From NCBI RefSeq assembly GCF_028389875.1, contig NC_084702.1:68669582-68733581 (forward strand): a DNA stretch of 64,000 nucleotides, written 5' to 3'. The stretch is from Rhea pennata (Eukaryota; Chordata; Aves; Rheiformes; Rheidae). The notes under the pieces are model-generated. The model had not been told where the DNA came from. It did not search any database and saw nothing but the letters and a program-made list of their open reading frames with translations. Made by a program: the position numbers and the translations under genes. Below, piece by piece: positions 1-12,240 of the stretch (within the stretch, counting starts at the first letter, position 1; every line of letters starts with the position of its first letter).

Positions 1-3000
1 AAATCTTTAATGAATAAAATTTAAAAATGCACAATAATCCACAAAAATCAAAGAACTCTTTCCTGGCCTTTCAGCAGCAAGGCCAACAGAGATTATAAAA
101 TACAGAAAAAAACCTCCATGAACAGTTTTTTCTTTGCTTATCAAAGCTCTTAAAATTTGAACAAAATACTTCCAAAAAATAGCCAAGCCAAGCAAAACTT
201 TTAACCAAAATTTGATAGAGTTTTTCTGGCCTTTTGTTTCTTCTGCTAAAGCTCTGCATCAGCTGGGTTGTGTGGCAGAATCTCCAGCCATCTGTGAAAG
301 GCAGTCTGTTGCTGTGCAGTGCGGAGTATTCTCCTGAAAAGGTTCTGTGCACTTCTGGGAGTCTGCAATACCCTTTCTATCACACCATAAATCAAGACCA
401 CCTCTCCAGATTTACACTTCTTTCCCTTTTGATCTACAGAGGCATGAAAACAGCTTTACAGCTAAAAAACAAAGTACCTTGAGTGTATTGCTCTTTAAAA
501 TCTCAAAATATTTGAAGAGTCACGTTTTTTTAGAAGGTGGAATTTGGTAATGCTAGTTTGACTTCCCTTGGCTGACACCAGTGGGAAGAAACTTATGGGC
601 CATGCTAGATTATTGCTTGTACGTGAAATCATGAGTTTTTTGCTTTCTCTCATGTTGCTGACTGTCTGGGTATTTGTATTAAGAGAAAATGTATCATTTA
701 TATTTGCAGGCTGTGTCTTTTTAATGGAAGGAAGATGGTGATTGATGAGATTACTGTATAGGTAAGCAGGCAGTTTTGAGCAAGAATGCTTTTGAATGAA
801 AGGGAGTGCTTCTCTTGGCATGGAAATGTTTTGGGTGATTAACATTGATAGGAAAGGAAATAAAAAATATCTGTATGAATTACAGAGTTCATCTGTAGAC
901 ATACCCAAGCAAATTCTAAGCAAGCACACTTCTGTAATAAAAGCAGTTTAGCTATAACATAGATCTTCGCTCTTGTGGCCATCTCACTGGAATACATTGG
1001 CACTAAAATCCAACATTCAGTGTAGACACTCTCAAAAACAGTGTCAGTGGCTGACTCCTAGTGAATAAGGTGAATTTTGCAGTGACTATTAGAGGGAAAT
1101 CAGGATTCCCTAAACAGTAACAAGAGTGAATTTTTTCAACCAGTGAAATTGTAAACACAAAATATGATGCTGAAAAGTTAATGAGTTAGTAGGGAAGGAA
1201 GAAGGATGTTCTCCTTCCATAGGTGTGAAGCCCTTTGTATCTGACTGGCACAAAGGAGACTGCAGTAGCAGTGTTTAACAGCTAACTAGAAAGGGAATAT
1301 AATTAAGGTTTTTAATAACCTAAAGAAAGTGGTTCAGCTGATTCCATGCATGAGTATTATAAACCATCATACTTTCCGTCATACAACTTATTCTGTTGCA
1401 ATACCTGTGACTTCACTCAAGTTGCCTTTAATTAGCATTTCTTTGACTGTCCTCAGGTGTTTGCCAGCTTTTGACTAATACTAGAGTCAGTCTCTAGTGA
1501 CATGAGACACTGTTGGATACTGAAACCCTATTTTTCTTGTTGTTTATTACAATACCTTCTTTAGCATTCTAGGATAAATATTTTCACAGGCTCCCCCTTG
1601 GACAAGAGACTGCTGTACAGCATGGGTGATATTAATTCTGTACAGCCCTCCAGACTTACAGTTGTGACTTTTCTATAACATAGCTGTGAGCAGATAGCAC
1701 ATATTTATAGCAAGTGTACACTGCTAGATTGAGCTCTTATATTTAGCTTGGGTTAATAATGCTGTGTCCAGATGTGAAATAATCAGTCAAACTTACTTCC
1801 TTGGACGAATTGCTGCCTTTAAGTTATGGGCAGGTTTCTGCCTTTGAGATGGAATGGTGAAAAAGGACAGAGGCAAGATCAGGCTAATACTCTGCTTTCA
1901 GTGAGAAATTAGAACTGCTAGCCGCAAAAGAGGAGTAGGATACACACATAAAGAGACGTAATAGAAGGATACAATTCATAGGTACCAGGGAGGTGCAGAA
2001 GGTACCTCCCTGTGCTCTTCCTGGGGTTTTGAATGTACTGTTTTCAAAGGACTGAGAGCTAAACCTTTGGGAATCCTGAACTACCATTGATTTTTGTGGG
2101 AGTGTTGCCAATTGATGGGATGCGTGTTCAAGGTTTTTACATGATGTGACATTGTTCCCCATTGGATTGAAAGTAGACTAGAGCAGGGGGGAAGGGTCCT
2201 TAGTAGCTGGATTTCCATCCCTGTCCTTGACCTAGCTGCTTTTCTGGTAAATCTCCAATTCTGATTCATTTGTCATGTATTCAATTGTGTTTCTTTTTTT
2301 TTTCTTTTTTTTTCCCTCTTAAGCCTCCATCTGTTTCAGCGCTCTCTTGCTTTTCTCCTGCCTTTTAATAGGTGAATCCCTTCTGAGCAGGAGTAAGTTT
2401 ATGCAGATGATTTTGCCTGTTGTTTTTTGTCCTCCACCTCTTCCTAATCCTCCTTGTTATTTTATCTTTTTACCTAATTATTAGCAGAGAGTGCTCAGGT
2501 TTTTAATAAAAGTCACCTGATAAATGAAGCCAGAAATTAAAATTGTAGCTAAATCATAGAATCTATGCTTTGATAGGAAGCAGAAGTACTTTCTTTATGA
2601 GGAATGACATTGTATGACTAACATGTTGCAGTTCTTAACATCCCATAGGGAAATTGCATAGCTTTGCAAAATCAAAAGAAATTTAGTGATTTATAGAACG
2701 CTTCACACAAGTCAAAACGGAGCACTTCAAAGAAACCAGATCCTGTTCTGAAGCTGTTATTTTTAGATGCATATGAGATCAATAGCTTGTTACTCTGTTC
2801 ATGAAGGCAGCTTGACTGAACTTCAGAGGAAGGTACAGTCCCACAGTATCTCAGATGGGAGGTTTCTTCCCACCTCTTACAAAAGCATGGGTGGTTTATG
2901 CCTTGGGTCACGCGAATTTATCCCTTACTCATTTATCAGTCTTATTCCTATATCTTACAACTATCTTGCTAAAAGTATGTCTTGCAGCAGAGTTCTGTGC

Positions 3001-4300
3001 TCCATTTATCCTTGGAGTAAAGAACTATTTTTTGCTTCTTAAAATTTTTTTTATCTTGCAGTTTCAGGATAAGCAGCTATTAGAGCAGCTGGGGGTTGGT
3101 GAAGGAGCATTCAGCTCTGTGTTACTCCTTTGACTTAGGAAATTTTTGTATTTGTTGAATAGTGAATTGATTGGTTGAATTGCTTTAATGCAGTTGCACA
3201 ATAGGCTGTAACACTGGCCAGATCTTACTTCTCCCTGGTTTTGAACAAGTCAACTTTTCATCATCAACTTTTTTTCAATGCAGCTCTGTCCAGTTTTTGA
3301 GAAGACCTTTAATTATGTGTGCTTTGACAGTATGAAAATACTTAGTATTTCATAGGACAACCATAAAGGGAGATGTCTGTAATTTCCTGGGGAAAAAATA
3401 TTCTGCAAACAATTACATATTTAACAGTGCAGCCTTTTACCTTTTCTCCTTTAACCTCAGTACCTGCACCTTTTTATTATTTGCGCTTCTCTGGCAACTT
3501 CTGTGCAGTCATGTTGAGGAGCTCTGCAATCATTATTAATGAATCAAACCTCTTTGGAGCAAGGTGGAATTTGTGATTATCCACTGTTATTATTATTATC
3601 TTCAATTTATGAAAAAGGAAACTTTGGCAAGGCATCTGTAGTTAGGAGACGCGAAGTTACCTGCTTTTCCATGCCCAACTTGTTCTGCAGCATTTGCTTT
3701 CAAAAGAACATAAATGTTTCCATTTTTCTCACTTACTTTCTTTTTGCTTGCTGAGTCTCTTGCACAAAATCCCAAACAGCCTCTGAACTCTCACATTCGC
3801 CATCAGTTGCAGTCATTCACTTTAGGCTTTCTGAATATATTTTTGCTCCAAACTTGAGCAAAGGCTTCTCCTTCCAGCCATTAGGCTGCCTGGCTCTGTG
3901 ATTTTCAGCAGTTAGCAGCAGTTGTTTCTTAGCCCATGTTTGTATTTGTCTAGTGATGAAAGACGCACCTAATGAACAATAAATTAATAATTTTCACTGT
4001 AGCATTGTTAGTGATGTCATTTTAATATACTGTATGACAAGCTATCACATAAAAACATACTCATGCAGAGCTATTTCCTTCAAGTTCTTTCTTAATAGTA
4101 AGTGCTATAAATTGACAATTGTGAGTCATTGACTACTTTTGAGCAAGTGTACTAATACAAATGAAGTAATAGATATTGACACTAAAACCAAAACAAATTA
4201 CTCATTGACAGATGGATTATGTCAGAATGGTAGTTCCTGCTGTGGGACATGATGAGAACTTTCTCTGCTCGGTAAAAATTGTCTTTATTAAGTGGAAGTT
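1..4300. other. AT-rich non-coding stretch, no gene recognised
   Basis: No open frame here looks like a conserved protein: all are short and of random composition, and I saw no splice-flanked homologous exon. The sequence is AT-rich intergenic DNA with pyrimidine tracts (for example near 2290-2330) and one short inverted repeat near 2 kb. I see no RNA gene or clear transposon. Confidence 0.6.
1986..2012. repeat. Short perfect inverted repeat (9-bp arms)
   Basis: CAGGGAGGT at 1986-1994 is the exact reverse complement of ACCTCCCTG at 2004-2012, with a 9-nt loop. The hexamer GGTACC lies at the start of each side (1981 and 2001). No function can be assigned. Confidence 0.5.
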
Positions 4301-4309
4301 GAGTTCAGA

Positions 4310-4660
4310 GTAGCGAAATGCAGCCCTGCCACATCTCTGTATCAGCAAGATCCACCGGGCACTGCGGCAGGTGGGAGCTTGCCTTCTGTCTCCCTTTGCG
4401 CTGTAGGCTAAAAAGCCCTTCACAGACAGGCAGAGGAGCTGCCCAGCCTGTGGGCATCCTGGGCACTTGCATGATGGGGACAGCAAGTACGGCAAGGACA
4501 CGCGTAGCAGCACCTGCCTGCCAGAAAGGCTCTGCGGTGGCTGGAGCCCCGTTCCCTGCTCTCTCCGCTCGTGGCACATGTTACCGTGGCATGCAGCACG
4601 CTCTGGGAATTGCCCGAAAGCAGGAAGCGCGTTGTGGGGGCAGGATTTTAGTATTTATCA
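4310..4660. other. GC-rich orphan patch with open frames on both strands
   Basis: About 350 bases are clearly more GC-rich than the flanks, with scattered CpG. Overlapping ATG frames stay open here on the + strand (159 codons from 4318, running on to 4797) and the - strand (120 codons, 4579 down to 4217). Long open frames in GC-rich DNA arise by chance because stop codons are AT-rich. Neither product resembles a family I know. It could be a non-coding RNA exon, an old repeat or an enhancer. Confidence 0.3.
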
Positions 4661-7600
4661 GGGATTTTAATATGTATCAGGGATGCGTAAAATATGACTC
4701 TTGCCTCTGCAGAAATTGTTCAGGCTCCTTTTTTAAAATTTCACTTGATGTAGGCTTAAACAGCCTGAGATTTGCTTTGAATATCAGGGTTAAATAAAAC
4801 TCAAAGTGGTCAGACTCCAAAGGACAAGGAAATACGGATTCCTTATACAGAAATATTGCCGACGGGGTAAGCTTGGGGGATGTTCTGCCACAGGAAGTCA
4901 TCAGAAAAGTGTCTGGAGTGTGTATGTATGTTTTATTCTTAAAGGACTAGATAATTAAACTCTAGCTAAGCAAGGTAAAAGCTACAGATAACAAAACCTT
5001 GTGTTTCACATCACAAAGCAGGCTCCTTATCTGCTGCAAGGAAGAAGGGTTTAATAAATTTAATAGAGTTTAATAAGGATTTGGTCTAACTTCTATTGAA
5101 ATCAGTAGAAGTGTTTTCCTGACTTCAGTGGTCTGATTTTTTTTCTGGCTCTTACATGCTTCAAGTATGAGTTTAAAATGTGAAGCATCAGTGCTAACCA
5201 TGGCCAGCTAGCAGATTTCATGCATTATTATTATTATTATTATTATTATTGCTGATGGAGAATTCCCATGCTTTTGAAAAATAACTGAGGAATCACCTTT
5301 GAGTAGTGTTTTGCCAGCATCCTCTTAGAGAAGTACTTCCATTTATACCCATTTTGTAGCATTGTAGAAGTAAGGTATATAAACAAGGGTTTATACCCAG
5401 GTTTTGAAACATTCTCAGATTTGATTGAGGGCATTATTTATTACTGGTTTGATCATACCAAGTTTGACTCAATTACAGCAGTGGAACGGGAACTTACAGC
5501 TCATTCTTCCTCTTACACGTGAGAAAATGAAATTTCAATAAGATTCTTACAATAATACATCTGCCTGCCCACCAGGAGAACAAGTATTACTTTTAGCATA
5601 TTTGAAGACTTAAAGCAATGTAGCTTTAATAACTCAGATAAGGACTCGGGAATTGCGTCTGAATATTTCCAGAAGCAAAAGAAGTGAGAAGAAATCCTTC
5701 TGCGTGTGCTAAAAAAATAAGGAGGCCTGGCAGCTGCAGCAGCGTTTGCTATTAATTGATTTACAGATTAGTCAGTTATATTGCTAAAAGGGATCAGTCT
5801 GAACACTTAGGATCTCATGCATAGTGTGGACAAAGAATATCAGTTATTCCTACTCTGTGATTCAGGAAGTCACTTTATACTTGCAAAGAACCAAAAGAAA
5901 GCCCATAACAAGGAAAAACCATGACACCGCAGAACAACTGAATGATTCTCATGCTTCAGTTATTTCATTTGCCAATGTTTGAAAGAAGCCAACTGATAAT
6001 AAAATCTAGTTTTGTCTGAAGTAATCATCAAATGCATCTAATATACTGGATGATAATCTGCTGAAGGCTCTTGGTCGCAGGGCTGCTATATCAAATCCTT
6101 TCCAGGACCACAGCCTTTCTTTTGTCAGAAAATATGAAGGGTCTAACTGTCTTTCAGTTTATGGTCTTAACAAAATGATGTTGAATACAAATCACTTTTT
6201 CTACCAGTTAAATTCATCAAATTGTTCTTGCCCCAACAGCTGAGGTAGCAGGCGCCTTACTTTGTGTATCCTTGTGCTTAAAATACCCTAATTTTCAAGA
6301 CATAGTAATATTAGGAACATAACTACATGCAGTTACTAATCAGCATTATTTTAGTTGAAGCTGATGGAATGATGAGTTTATATCAGCTAAGTGTTGTCAC
6401 TCTGCTTTACTCAAATGGGCAAGTCGTAAGACACTCAGGAACTCAGACATCCAGCTGCCTTTGAGTTTCCTTCTGAATTCTTCAGTGAACTCTAGAAACA
6501 CTGTTTTTCTGGAGGTAGATTGTACAAGTAGCAATCCTTTGAAGCTCACTGAAGCTTTAAGGGAGCATCCCCCTTGCATGATAGCGTACCAAAATATCCA
6601 AGCTACCTGTAACCTGTAGAGAAGTAGAACATCCTAGCTTATACAGAAGTACATATTTCTGCAACTACAATACATTCCTAAACCTGAGCTATTGAGAGCT
6701 AGCTTGTAGTTTTTCGCTATCCTACAGCATGCAACACATGCAGTACTCACGCTCAGTATTACAGCTTCTGCTGTATTCTTGATCTCACTGTATTCAGGGC
6801 GCAGTATTAGGACAGGCATTGCACTACCTTCACAACTGGGAGATTTTCAGAAGCAGTAATTGTTAGATATGGATAAGCTGTGACACTTCTATTTGCAGAG
6901 AAAGATATGACTCATACACTTTGAAAATAGGAAGTTTCACAGTTAATAATAAGATTCCTTTGCTGAGTCTCCCATTTTTGTTTTCCAGGAAGCCTAGGTG
7001 GATAACCTAGAGTGAGTGCTTTGCTTCAAAACACCATTTCTTTGAGTGTTTTTGGCTTTTAAAATGTAAGTAGGTGAACAAGATAAGTATTTGAAAATAG
7101 AAGCTGTGCAATGATAAAAGACATGCTTTGTTTTGTCTTTGCATTTTCAAAGCATCAGTATCTATTTCACTTAACATTATCATCCTCAGCTACGTCAGGA
7201 CTACTATTACATTCAAGCCCATCAGCTTTGGAAGTATCTCCTTGAATCTTAATAGGGTTTCAGCACAGGAAAGCTGTGGTGCATGGTTAAGTGTTCCAGG
7301 GATGTACTGGGAGACAAAAAATTGTAGATTGGAAGAGTTTCTGGTTCTCAATTTTTAAACAAACTGCATTCACTTAAGACAAAGGTTGCAGAGTTCACAA
7401 AAGTCAGGAAATGAAAAAATGATGTTTTTAACACCAGCACTACTGCAACTGAACTGTACTTTCTGTTTGTATTTTTCTGGTTAAACACATAGGTTACTAT
7501 CACTATACCTTATTTCATAAATGCCACAAAACACTCAATATAGCCACTTCTGCTTACTGATACAAGTATAGATCTTGATCCTTTTATAACATAATTTACA

Positions 7601-10600
7601 TAGCTTTAAGAATATGGTAAAATCATTTCTGCATTTGATATGTACACCATTTTTAAATTAAAAGCTGCTTAGGGAGAAGGGAGCGAAAACCTAGTTAATA
7701 ATGATAGTATTTAAACAGTTCAGGTTTGAAACCTTACAGTTTATCAAGAGCGGTGAGACAGGAGTTACAAGAGTTTATACTTTCAAGCAGTTGTTTATCT
7801 GGATTTTCTGGGCTAGAATAAGAGGACAGCAATGATTTGGTTGTCACAGGGCTACATTTAATGCAAATTTTTTTGAAAGTACAGTTCTGTCAAAGACATA
7901 AGGGTTTCACTCCTGGCCCTCCTTATTCTTCTGCAAGAAGCAAGAGCCTTCAAAATTACCAGCTGGACAAAAAGACTAGACATTATGAACCCACTGTTTA
8001 CTTTACGGAACATTTATAATACTTCTTACTAAACAAAAGGCATCTGTTACAGGTGTGAAATTTCTGTGACTCAAAAGCACCTTTACATAAAATTCACAAT
8101 TTTCCAGAGATCTCAAATATTAAATAAATCACAACATGAAAGTGAGACTTACATGGGGATCTTGTTGCTCATTGTGTGTCTGTATTTGATGAGGGGTTAT
8201 GAGCGTGTTTCCTATCCCAGGAGAAAAGAGAATGCAGTACAAACAGGGAAGAGAATGAAAATGCAGTGAGAGCTTCTGTTTGCTGCTAGACTAAGGACAT
8301 GCTCTTTTAACTCCTGTTTTAATTAGTGTTTCTTCTTGACTGCTTTTCATTGTGTTAGTTCAACCTTTGGACTACTTGTTCCTGCAGAAATCTTTGAATG
8401 TCTGTTACACAAACGGCTTGAAGTCAGCTAACAGAGCAGAGAGAGGACCTTTTCAAGTCCTCTCCTTCCTTGGACACACATACAAGACATCTCATAGTCT
8501 CTGATCCTGTCCCACTGAGCACAGCAGGAGTTTCTCCTCTTCCATTTCTTCTTCAATTTTCTTTCAATAGTTACTGTAGGCAGGTTAATTAAAACCAAGC
8601 CTGTTACACATAATATTAAGTAATGTAACAGTGTCCTAGAATAACTGTTACAGAATGAGTGGAAAGTTGCCCAGGCATTGAATAGATTTAACTTTGTCAT
8701 ATGACCTAGAGCAGAGGGTACAGTATTGTAACAGTGACAGTGCAGCACAGTATTTGGGCAGTCTGATGTTACACTGTGTAATGTCATGATGATGTTTGCA
8801 TAGTATAGAATAAATTTGTTAAATGAGGCAGATAAGCAAAGAATAATGATAAATGAATCTTTATACCTTATCTTTGCACACAGAGATACCCCAGTGGTAA
8901 ATGACTAACAAATGAAATAAAACCCTAAAATGAAGAACTGTCTTTTTTGCTGTAATCTGTCGTATTTTATAATAAGCAACAGGGCTAAGCATGTTAATGC
9001 ATATAAAAATAAGTATGACTGTGCAAATACTTGAAATTCTTGGCTTATTGTGTATTTATGTCTGTTCACAAATTATGGCGAAAGGTTCAGAGGGACTGTT
9101 CACTTCTTCAAGATAGTGATTTTCAGGATTTGCTGAGTTTATTAAGATAACAGCCAAACAGGACAATTGTTGCAGAGTCATCCTGATAGCTTCATAATCA
9201 TTTTTTTTAAAAAAGGAAACTAGTGTAAATATTCTTCTAGCGCCTCAATTAAAACACTTCAAAGTGAACTGATTATTCTTCATAATGCTACAGTGAAGCT
9301 CTCAGGTTTGGAAAAAAACAGGTTTGCCTGAGTTTTCATTAACAAGCCCTGGTGATACTGCTTGGTAATCTGTTTCCAAAACTGATTTTAAAATACATTT
9401 TACATAGTGAAAATTTCATGCTGAGGATAGGATCCATCCAGTCTAGCTGCACTTAGTGGGCATCTACATATGAGTTTACACTTTGTTTCTCTTACAGTCA
9501 GTACAGCTGCATAGGCATCTTTATGGCATGAGTCATCTAACCTCTTTCAAACCTCAGTCTTTAAATGTCAATACACACAATGCCCTCTTTCCATATTTTT
9601 GGAGTGTGAGAAGTGTTTCAATGAATCTTTGTTTTATGGCTTAAGAACTCACTGCTCCCAGCAGAGTTACTGACCCTGTAGTAAACTTGTAGTAAACTTG
9701 TTGTAAATGTGTGTTTTCCATCTTTACAGTTCAGAGTCTGTTATCACTGGCTATGTAAACTATCACACTTGACTGTAGGCTGGCATACAAGTAGAAATTT
9801 CCTTCTTTGACAGGACAGTAAACTCTGCTGGGTGGACAACTAGGAAGTAATAAAGCTTCAAACTGTCACACCTTTTATTTCAAAGTACCAGGTCAAAATG
9901 CTGGCTAGCAATGTGGTTAGCAGCACAGTAATGCCCTAATTGTGCTAATACAAGCAATAGAATTTTCTTAATCTATATTATTCTTATATACAAGACTAAA
10001 GACTTTCTCCCTGAAGCCCTGCACATGCTGCATTTCAACACCTTACACTGATTCACATGAGAGGTTCTCACAGATGGGTTGCTGGAGGTCTGAGAGCAGA
10101 GAGAGAGAGAAGGAGGCAGAAAGGTAATAAAGCTTCCTTTCCCCTACTTGGCAGGCAGTATCTACTGAATTGCTTTTAACTAAACTTCATCTTATTTTCT
10201 ATCTTTTCATAGATGTGACTTTGTCTATCTCACTTGAGGAACCTAAATGAGGTATCCAGAGGTAGAAACCACAGCCAGTGGAGCTCCAGAGAGTGTCCAT
10301 CCAGAAGGCAGTTCAGATTGTAGGAATAAATCAGCCTCTCTGGGGCAGAATGCCCAGAGCAGAGCAATGAGGCTCTTAATTTAGATGCCTTACTTAAGTG
10401 CCTAAAATTAGATGGGGAAGTTTCAGGCAAAAGTGCTTTGGATACTGAGAACTGGAATGTGTTCTCCTATGGTAACTGCAAGGCATTAACAGCTCTTAAA
10501 ATATTTGTTAATGATTCTTTTCTTGATTCCTGGCTGAAACCGCAATTTCAGGAGTTTTCTGCTAGGTATTATGCTGAATTGAATACTTCGTTAGATACTT

Positions 10601-11649
10601 GCTCATGATGTACTCTAAATCGTTAGATCAAAGTAAATACTGTTCTTTTGCAGACTACCAGGAATGATTTAAAATAAAGGCCCAAATATTTAGACTTTAA
10701 TCATAAAATCAGGCTCTGAAGAAAAAGTTGTTTAGTGCAGCTGTGTTTAGATTAATAATATGGCCCGTATATATTTTCAAATAAAGTACTGAGGGGCTTT
10801 AGATTTAGTGCTACATGATGTCCTGGTTAAACTGTTGCACTCTGCAATATAAATAGAGCACATGCAGAATGAATTAAAAATTGGCTGGCATAGCTCAAAA
10901 AGTAGCCATCTTTGGAGAACGACTAGAGAACACGTGTGGGTTTCTCCAGAGTTTGGAGGCCTGCAGCTGTTCTGTATTTACATCAAAGTGTATGGATGGT
11001 GTAAGGATTTCAGAGAGGTAGTATAGCTGGCTTTGTTACTCAGGCCCATTCAAACAAAGAATGTTTCAATATGGCAAAATATAAAGTTAAATGTATAGCA
11101 ATAAAGAATGCAGCACATACGTACAGAGTGAGGGAATACATTGTGAACAGCACTGACTCTGGAGAAGACGACATGTCATACTGGATGTACTTGTAATGTG
11201 CTGTTAATACAGTCCTGCTCCCCTGCCCTGCATGTGCAAAGGATGTGCTGGAAGGAGCCATAGGTCTCTGCCTGCCTAGATTTCCTTGGTACAAAACCAG
11301 AGCATATTGGAGAAAGAGGGGGAAGGGTGAATAAAGGAAAAAAAATAAATGGTGCTTTTCCAGGTCTTCCAGAGAGGGAGTCAGCAGGCAGCCAGAGCAC
11401 ACACTGCAACTCAAGAGCTGGGAGATGCTCCTGGTCCCAAGATACAAACTTAACAGAAGTGCTCAGAAAACTGTCCATAAGCTTGCAGGTTGTTTTACAT
11501 GACATTGTGAAAGAAGCTAATGGCGTATTGGAGGCTGCAGAGGTAGTTCTATTTCTTTATAAAATATCAATGATCAGTTGTTCGATAGTACATGCTATTC
11601 TTACTGCAGTGTTGCATAGATTATAGCATAAGAAAAAGATGGTGACACT
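4661..11649. other. AT-rich non-coding stretch, no gene recognised
   Basis: Short unrelated open frames only. No homologous exon, RNA gene or clearly recognisable transposon was seen. A purine-rich GA run lies near 10098-10125. The sequence reads as intergenic DNA. Confidence 0.55.
5224..5250 (+). repeat. (ATT)9 microsatellite
   Basis: Nine uninterrupted ATT units are visible, so the tract is likely length-polymorphic. Confidence 0.95.
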
Positions 11650-12240
11650 GAGTAGCTAATATGGGTGATCATTCCACTTAACACTTGTTAGAAAACACTT
11701 GGAATATTGTATTAAGTTTGTAGCCCCCTTATACAAGAAAGGTGCTGATAAATCAGAGCAAATCCCGTGTATGGCCATCAACATGATCAGAGGCCTGGAG
11801 CACTTGCCGTGTTTGGCGAGGCTGAGGGAGCTGGGCTTGTTCACGCTGGAGAAGAGAGGGCTTTGGGGGGACCTTGCAGCAGCCTTCCCATACGTGAGAG
11901 GAGGCTACTAAGAAGATAGAGGTGGACTCTTTGCTGAGGTGCATGGCAGTAGAACAAGAGACAATGGTCATAAATTGAAATGGGGAAGGATATTACTGGA
12001 TATAAAGAAAAATCTTCTCCGTGAGGACACTTAAGCATTGGAACAGGTTTCCCAGAGAGGCTGTGGAATCTCTGGTTTTGGAGGTTTTCAAGACCCAACT
12101 GGGTAAAGCCCTGAGCAACCTGGTCTGATTTCAGTGTTCACCTTGCTTTGGACTGGTTCACCTTGGTTGGACTATAGGATCCACTGAAGTCACTTCCAGC
12201 CTGAATAATTTAATTATTCTGTTATTTTGATATATAATCT
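11650..12240 (+). mobile_element. CR1 LINE, 3' end (reverse-transcriptase C-terminus plus 3'UTR)
   Basis: The + strand frame at 11699-11911 translates to the CR1 reverse-transcriptase C-terminus. It contains the hallmark stretch MIRGLEHLP, then LRELGLFTLEKRGLWGDL and VRGGY. After the stop, the DNA follows the CR1 3' tail: a segment about setting aside an aagcattggaacaggttt-like stretch, then AGAGAGGCTGTGGAATCTC, then GAGCAACCTGGTCTGATTT. CR1 is the dominant non-LTR retroposon of birds. It copies itself by target-primed reverse transcription, and most copies are 5'-truncated like this one. Only about 590 bases remain, with no endonuclease domain and most of the reverse transcriptase missing, so the copy is dead. 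The tail ends near 12230 in an AT-rich ATTATTCTGTTATTTT-like stretch. Confidence 0.9.

Noticed and set aside
8428-8787. 119-codon minus-strand frame with many Cys and His
   Set aside because: No regular zinc-finger spacing, no homology, AT-rich non-coding surroundings.
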